A stretch of DNA of 64,000 bases from DATFQI01 sp963816955 (GTDB taxonomy: Bacteria > Actinomycetota > Thermoleophilia > Solirubrobacterales > Solirubrobacteraceae), in NCBI GenBank assembly GCA_963816955.1, contig CAWFME010000010.1, forward strand, positions 62,001 to 126,000, given 5' to 3'. Positions 60,186 through 64,000 of the stretch are shown here, piece by piece. Within the stretch, counting starts at the first letter, position 1. Every line of letters starts with the position of its first letter. Under the pieces are notes generated by a model. The model worked only from the letters and a program-made list of their open reading frames with translations. It did no database searches and had not been told where the DNA came from. The translations under genes were made by a program, and so were the position numbers.

Positions 60186-60776
60186 GAGCGCCACCAGGGC
60201 GACGCCGAACGCCATCAGCCCCGCGCCGGCGACCGCGTCGGCCAGCCGGATCGCGCGGGCGCCGACCGACCGCCGCGCCGTCGCGGTGCCGACGGCGAGC
60301 AGCGTGACCCAGCAGAGGCTGCCCAGGCCGACGCCGGCCGCCAGCAGCGCGGGGGCGTCGGCCGCCCCGCCGGCGGCCGCGAAGATCGCCGCCCAGGACG
60401 CGATCGTGGCCGGGTTCGACGCGGTCGCGGCGACGGAGGTCGCGAACGCGCGCCGCGGGGAGGCGGCCTCGCCGGCTCGCGCCTCGGCCGGACGCGCGCG
60501 GATCGCGTCGCGCAGCGTGCGCGCCCCGAGCGCGAGCAGGACGGCCGCCCCGAGGAGCGAGAACGCCGTCTTCAGGCCGTCGATGCTCAGCAGCGACGCC
60601 GCGCCCGCGGCCCCGGCGGCCGCGTAGACGGCGTCGACGAGCGCGATGCCGGCGCCGATCGACAGCCCGACCCGCCAGCCGGCGCGCAGCGTCGAGCGCA
60701 CGAGGAAGAGCGACATCGGGCCGAGCTGCAGCGCGACGAGGAACCCGAGACCGAATCCGACCGATAGAGCGTGCAT
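60183..60776 (-). CDS. LysE/RhtB-family amino-acid exporter
   Basis: A 197-residue membrane protein with about six hydrophobic segments. The N-terminal part VGFGLGFLVALQLGPMSLFLVRSTLRAGWRVGL matches the LysE core (GPxxxFxxRxxLxxG). SNPATIASWAAIF is the second signature. It exports lysine, arginine, threonine or similar. It is divergent from the Lrp/AsnC regulator at 60841, a common regulator-exporter pairing. Confidence 0.9.
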   Translation of the reverse strand: MHALSVGFGLGFLVALQLGPMSLFLVRSTLRAGWRVGLSIGAGIALVDAVYAAAGAAGAASLLSIDGLKTAFSLLGAAVLLALGARTLRDAIRARPAEARAGEAASPRRAFATSVAATASNPATIASWAAIFAAAGGAADAPALLAAGVGLGSLCWVTLLAVGTATARRSVGARAIRLADAVAGAGLMAFGVALVAL

Positions 60777-60840
60777 GGCCGTGGGATATCCGCGACACTG
60801 CACGCCCCGCAAGCCGCTCCGGCGCACGACTGCGAGATCC

Positions 60841-61278
60841 GTGGCCCTCGACCCGATCGACAGCGAGATCCTCAGGCTCCTCCGCGAGGACGGGCGCCTG
60901 TCCTGGCGCAACCTGGGCGCGGCGGTCGGCCTCAGCGCCAACGCCGCGGCGGACCGCGTGCGGCGGCTGCGCCAGGCCGGTGTCATCACCGGCTTCGTCG
61001 CGCTGGTCGACCCGGCGTCGGGCGGCCGGCAGCTCGAGGCGCTGGTCGGCGTCACGCTGCGGCGCGGTGTCGACTCCGACGCCTTCGCGGTCGCCGCGTC
61101 GCGGCTCGACGCGGTGGTCGAGGTGCTGCACCTCAGCGGCGCGCCGGACTATCAGCTGCGCGTCGCCTGCCGCGACACGGCGGAGCTCGACGTCCTGTTG
61201 CGCGCCCTGCGCAACCGGCTCGGGGCCCACGACACCGAGACGACGATCGTCCTGCGCGCGGGCCCGCCGGAGGCTTAG
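60841..61278 (+). CDS. Lrp/AsnC-family transcriptional regulator
   Basis: A 145-residue regulator. The N-terminal helix-turn-helix is LDPIDSEILRLLREDGRLSWRNLGAAVGLSANAAADRVRRLRQAGVI (about 3-49), and the C-terminal RAM/AsnC ligand-binding domain is at about 65-140 (LEALVGVTLRRGV, HLSGAPDYQLRVAC). It likely controls the divergent LysE gene in response to an amino acid. The GTG start was chosen over an ATG at 60775 because that would overlap lysE. Confidence 0.92.
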   Translation: MALDPIDSEILRLLREDGRLSWRNLGAAVGLSANAAADRVRRLRQAGVITGFVALVDPASGGRQLEALVGVTLRRGVDSDAFAVAASRLDAVVEVLHLSGAPDYQLRVACRDTAELDVLLRALRNRLGAHDTETTIVLRAGPPEA

Positions 61279-62078
61279 CGGAGGGCGCGGGCCAGCAGGG
61301 CGTCGAGCGCGCGGTCGGGCAGCACGCGGGCGAGCGCGGCCAGGCCCCGGGCATCGCGGCCGACCACGTAGCGGGCGCGCGGCCGGCGCGCCTGGAGCGC
61401 GCGGCCGACCACCTCGGCCACGGCCTCGGGCGGCAGGCCTTCACGCGCGCGGCGCTCGCTCTCCCGCAGCATGCCGGCGATCGGGCCCTCGTAGCGCCGG
61501 CGCGCGTCGGCGGGCATCGCCGCGATCAACTCGTCGGCCGCTTCGCGGCTCTTGTCCCATACGGGGGTCGCGATGACGCCGGGCTCGACCGTCACGACGT
61601 GGACCCCGTGCGGGCCGACCTCGCGCCTCAGCGCGTCGCCGACGGCCTCGAGCGCGAACTTCGAGGCCGAGTACGGGGCGACGAGCGGCAACGACACCCG
61701 GCCGCTGATCGAGGAGATGTTCACGACCCGCCCGCGAGCGGCCAGCAGCGCGGGCAGCAGCGCCCGGATGAGCGCGATCGGCCCGATCAGGTTGACCTCG
61801 AGCTGGCGCCGCCAGTCCTCGTCGGCCACGACCTCGACCGGGCCGTTGACCGCGATGCCGGCGTTGTTGACGAGCGCGTCCAGCGAGCCGCCGACCCGCT
61901 CCGCCGCCGCGGCGAGGTCGCGCTCGGAGGTGACGTCGAGCACGAGCGGCTCGAGGCCCGGCGGCGCGTCTTGCGCCCGGCGCACCCCGGCCAGCACCTC
62001 GAACCCGCGCGACGCGAGATGGAGCGCGGTCGCCCGGCCGATCCCGCTGGAGGTGCCGGTGACGAGGGCGAGGCTCAA
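61275..62078 (-). CDS. Short-chain dehydrogenase/reductase
   Basis: A 267-residue SDR with LVTGTSSGIGRATALHLASRG near 5-25, NNAG near 80, the catalytic Ser in NISSISGRVS and Tyr-Lys in APYSASKFAL. It is close to the ketoacyl-reductase/hydroxysteroid type. The TTG start overlaps the ligase stop by 3 bases, so it is co-transcribed with the acyl-CoA ligase and may act on its product. The 3' end meets the Lrp gene with a 4-base overlap. Confidence 0.88.
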   Translation of the reverse strand: MSLALVTGTSSGIGRATALHLASRGFEVLAGVRRAQDAPPGLEPLVLDVTSERDLAAAAERVGGSLDALVNNAGIAVNGPVEVVADEDWRRQLEVNLIGPIALIRALLPALLAARGRVVNISSISGRVSLPLVAPYSASKFALEAVGDALRREVGPHGVHVVTVEPGVIATPVWDKSREAADELIAAMPADARRRYEGPIAGMLRESERRAREGLPPEAVAEVVGRALQARRPRARYVVGRDARGLAALARVLPDRALDALLARALR

Positions 62079-63709
62079 GCGGTCTCGATCGCGGCGGCAT
62101 CCTCCAGCCCGAGCTGCTCGATCGCCATCTCGCGCAGCTTGAACTTCTGGACCTTGCCGGTGACGGTCATCGGGAACTCGTCGACGGTCGCGACGTAGCG
62201 CGGGACCTTGTGGCGGGCGATCCGGCCCTCGCAGAACTCCGCGATCGCGTCGCGGTCGAGCTCGGCGTCGCCGCGCGGCACGATCCAGGCCATCAGCTCC
62301 TCGCCGTAGCGCTGGTCCGGCACGCCCACCACCTGCACGTCGGCGACGTCCGGGTGGCCGTAGAGGAACTCCTCGACCTCGCGCGGGTAGAGGTTCTCGC
62401 CGCCGCGGATGACCATGTCCTTGATGCGCCCGACGATCCGCAGGTAGTCGTCCTCGTCCATCACCGCGAGGTCGCCCGTGTGCATCCAGCGCGCGCGATC
62501 GAGCACCTCGCCGGTCTTCTCCGGCTCGTTCCAATATCCGAGCATCACGGAGTAGCCGCGGGTGCACAGCTCGCCGGGCTGCTCGCGCCCGACGACGTGG
62601 CCCGTCTCGGGGTCGACGACCTTGATCTCCACGTGCGGGTGGATGCGCCCGACCGTGCCGACGCGCTTGTCGAGCGGGTCGTCGGCGCCGGTCTGGGTCG
62701 ACACCGGGGAGGTCTCCGTCATGCCGTAGCAGATGGTCACCTCCTCCATGTGCATCTCGTCGACGACGCGGCGCATCGTCTCGATCGGGCACGGCGATCC
62801 GGCCATGATCCCCGTGCGCAGGCTCGACAGGTCGAACTCGCCGAAGCGCGGGTGATCAAGCTCCGCGATGAACATGGTCGGCACGCCGTAGAGCGAGGTG
62901 CAGCGCTCCTCCTGCACGGCGGTCAGCGTCGCCTCGGGGTCGAACGCGGCCTCGGGGATCACCATGCACGCGCCGTGGGTGGTGCAGCCGAGGTTGCCCA
63001 TGACCATGCCGAAGCAGTGGTAGAAGGGCACGGGGATGCACACGCGGTCGGCCTCCGTGTAGCGGCAGCCCTCGGCCACGAAGTAGCCGTTGTTGAGGAT
63101 GTTGTCGTGGCTGAGCGTGGCGCCCTTGGGGAAGCCCGTGGTGCCGCTGGTGTACTGGATGTTGATCGCGTCGTCGAAATTGATATCCGGCCCCACCCAC
63201 CCCCGCTCGACGGCCGCGTCGGTGCCGGCCGCCAGCGCCTCCCACTCGGGCGAGCCGAGCAGCACCACGCGCTCGAGCTCGGGCAGCTCACCGCGGACCG
63301 ACTCGATCATCGCCGCGTAGTCGGAGGTCTTGAACGCCGGGGCGGCGATCAGCGCGCGGCAGCCGGACTGGCGCAGCGCGTACTCCAGCTCGGAGGTGCG
63401 GTAGGCGGGGTTGATGTTGACCAGCACGATCCCGGCCTTCGCCGTCGCGTACTGGACCAGCACCCACTCGGCGCAGTTCGGGCTCCAGATCCCGAGCCGG
63501 TCTCCGGGCTCGAGCCCGCCGGCGAGCAGCGCGCGGGCGAGGCGGTCGACGGCCTCCCCCAGCTCCGCGTACGTGTAGCGGACGCTCTGGTGGCAGGAGA
63601 CGAGCGCCTCGCGCTCGCCCCAGCGCTCGACGGCGCGGTCGAGGTTCTCGCCGATGGTCTGCCCCAGCAGCGGCGTCCCGGAAGCGCCGTGGACATAGGA
63701 TGGCCGCAC
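62075..63709 (-). CDS. Acyl-CoA/fatty-acid ligase (AMP-binding)
   Basis: A 544-residue AMP-forming ligase. P-loop-like motif IQYTSGTTGFPKGATLSH near 180, ICYGMTETSPVS near 330, and the C-terminal hinge RIVGRIKDMVIRGGENLYPREVEEFL near 430 with the catalytic Lys in TVTGKVQKFKL near 525. It activates a carboxylic acid (medium/long-chain or aromatic) to the CoA ester. The GTG at 63709 was chosen because AAGGAG lies about 7 bases upstream; the ATGs further upstream would overlap the divergent VOC gene. Confidence 0.93.
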   Translation of the reverse strand: MRPSYVHGASGTPLLGQTIGENLDRAVERWGEREALVSCHQSVRYTYAELGEAVDRLARALLAGGLEPGDRLGIWSPNCAEWVLVQYATAKAGIVLVNINPAYRTSELEYALRQSGCRALIAAPAFKTSDYAAMIESVRGELPELERVVLLGSPEWEALAAGTDAAVERGWVGPDINFDDAINIQYTSGTTGFPKGATLSHDNILNNGYFVAEGCRYTEADRVCIPVPFYHCFGMVMGNLGCTTHGACMVIPEAAFDPEATLTAVQEERCTSLYGVPTMFIAELDHPRFGEFDLSSLRTGIMAGSPCPIETMRRVVDEMHMEEVTICYGMTETSPVSTQTGADDPLDKRVGTVGRIHPHVEIKVVDPETGHVVGREQPGELCTRGYSVMLGYWNEPEKTGEVLDRARWMHTGDLAVMDEDDYLRIVGRIKDMVIRGGENLYPREVEEFLYGHPDVADVQVVGVPDQRYGEELMAWIVPRGDAELDRDAIAEFCEGRIARHKVPRYVATVDEFPMTVTGKVQKFKLREMAIEQLGLEDAAAIETA

Positions 63710-63743
63710 CTCTTCTCCTTCCCTCGGCAAGGAGCGTATCGCC

Positions 63744-64000
63744 ATGGCAGACCACATCTCCCACCTGCGCCTGGTCTCGATCCCGGTCGCCGACGTCGAC
63801 CGCGCGAAGGCGTTCTACATCGACGTGCTCGGCTTCGAGGAGCGCTTCGACGGCCCGTTCGGCGAGGGCATGCGGTGGGTGGAGCTGGCGCCGCCCGGCT
63901 CGCAGGCGACGATCGCGCTCGTCACGTGGTTCGACCAGATGCCGCCCGGGAGCGTGACGGGGCTGGTGCTGGACACGCCGGACGCGCGCAGCGCCCACGA
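63744..64000 (+). CDS. VOC/glyoxalase-family protein (3' truncated by the window)
   Basis: The first 85 residues of a VOC protein. HISHLRLVSIPVADVDRAKAFYIDVLGFEERFD is a strong N-terminal signature, and WFDQMPPGSVTGLVLDTPD starts the second half. It carries an AAGGAG site 9 bases before the ATG and is divergent from the acyl-CoA ligase. The frame is open to the right edge. Confidence 0.85.
   Translation, partial: MADHISHLRLVSIPVADVDRAKAFYIDVLGFEERFDGPFGEGMRWVELAPPGSQATIALVTWFDQMPPGSVTGLVLDTPDARSAH

Noticed and set aside
1..64000. CRISPR arrays, rRNA, tRNA, insertion sequences
   Set aside because: Looked for by eye on both strands; no regularly spaced repeats, no cloverleaf-like region and no transposase-like frame found.

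Overview
The window is very GC-rich chromosomal DNA, densely coded on both strands, with many ATGA/GTGA start-stop overlaps and frequent GTG starts. It carries MurT/GatD cell-wall amidation genes, Cheo/actinobacterial-like palindromes, apparently leaderless promoters (TANNNT 5-12 bases before the start codon) and Agl23/YYY-type envelope glycosyltransferases. This points to an actinobacterium, most likely a deep-branching soil lineage of the Solirubrobacterales/Thermoleophilia kind. That placement is inferred from gene content, not from a marker gene. No rRNA, tRNA, CRISPR array or insertion sequence was recognised, and no gene-free stretch exceeds about 190 bases.

Layout. 1-2.0 kb: end of an unknown gene, hflX, dUTPase. 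2.0-6.8 kb: an osmoprotectant ABC transporter operon (minus strand) with two substrate-binding lipoproteins around one ATPase/two-permease core. 6.9-11.4 kb: minus-strand operon HAD phosphatase, lipid kinase, murT, a methyltransferase, gatD. 11.5-15.0 kb: lipoprotein cyclophilin, Ogt with an ECF sigma factor, a membrane protein, an enolase-superfamily protein. 15.1-20.1 kb: three large membrane proteins for envelope glycan/lipid-linked sugar work (YYY/DUF2298, Agl23-like, flippase-like). 20.1-25.3 kb: VOC protein, SpoIID-like amidase enhancer, a 37-residue ORF plus a homing-endonuclease-associated-repeat coiled-coil protein, a PilZ protein, a cytochrome P450.

25.4-45.7 kb is a molybdenum region. 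A CoxSLM-type molybdo-flavin hydroxylase is followed by CoxD/CoxE, two XdhC-type maturation proteins, a MocA-like nucleotidyltransferase and CoxG. On the opposite strand lie moaC-moaA-moeA with an MFS transporter, and on the plus strand a MoaD-MoaE fusion and modABC. Two c-di-GMP proteins (GGDEF-EAL and HD-GYP) sit inside it. Together these genes would import molybdate, make the pterin cofactor and load it into the hydroxylase. Between about 35.7 and 45.4 kb almost every gene is broken by single-base shifts although flanking genes are clean. I read this as locally poor sequence, not decay.

45.7-64 kb: PfkB kinase, NudC, several VOC proteins, a membrane protein/winged-helix pair, SDR enzymes, a tyrosine recombinase, DUF488, a J-domain/PH-like protein, a kinase-receiver-kinase signalling cluster, a K+/H+ antiporter, a class I amidotransferase, an SRAP DNA-crosslink protein, LysE, Lrp/AsnC, an acyl-CoA ligase and a truncated VOC gene at the right edge.

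The most distinctive non-coding signal is a dispersed intergenic repeat of about 65-160 bases found at 12.1, 17.3, 21.9 and 34.7 kb. It mostly lies between convergent genes, is often arranged as facing half-copies, and in one case supplies the last codons of a protein.
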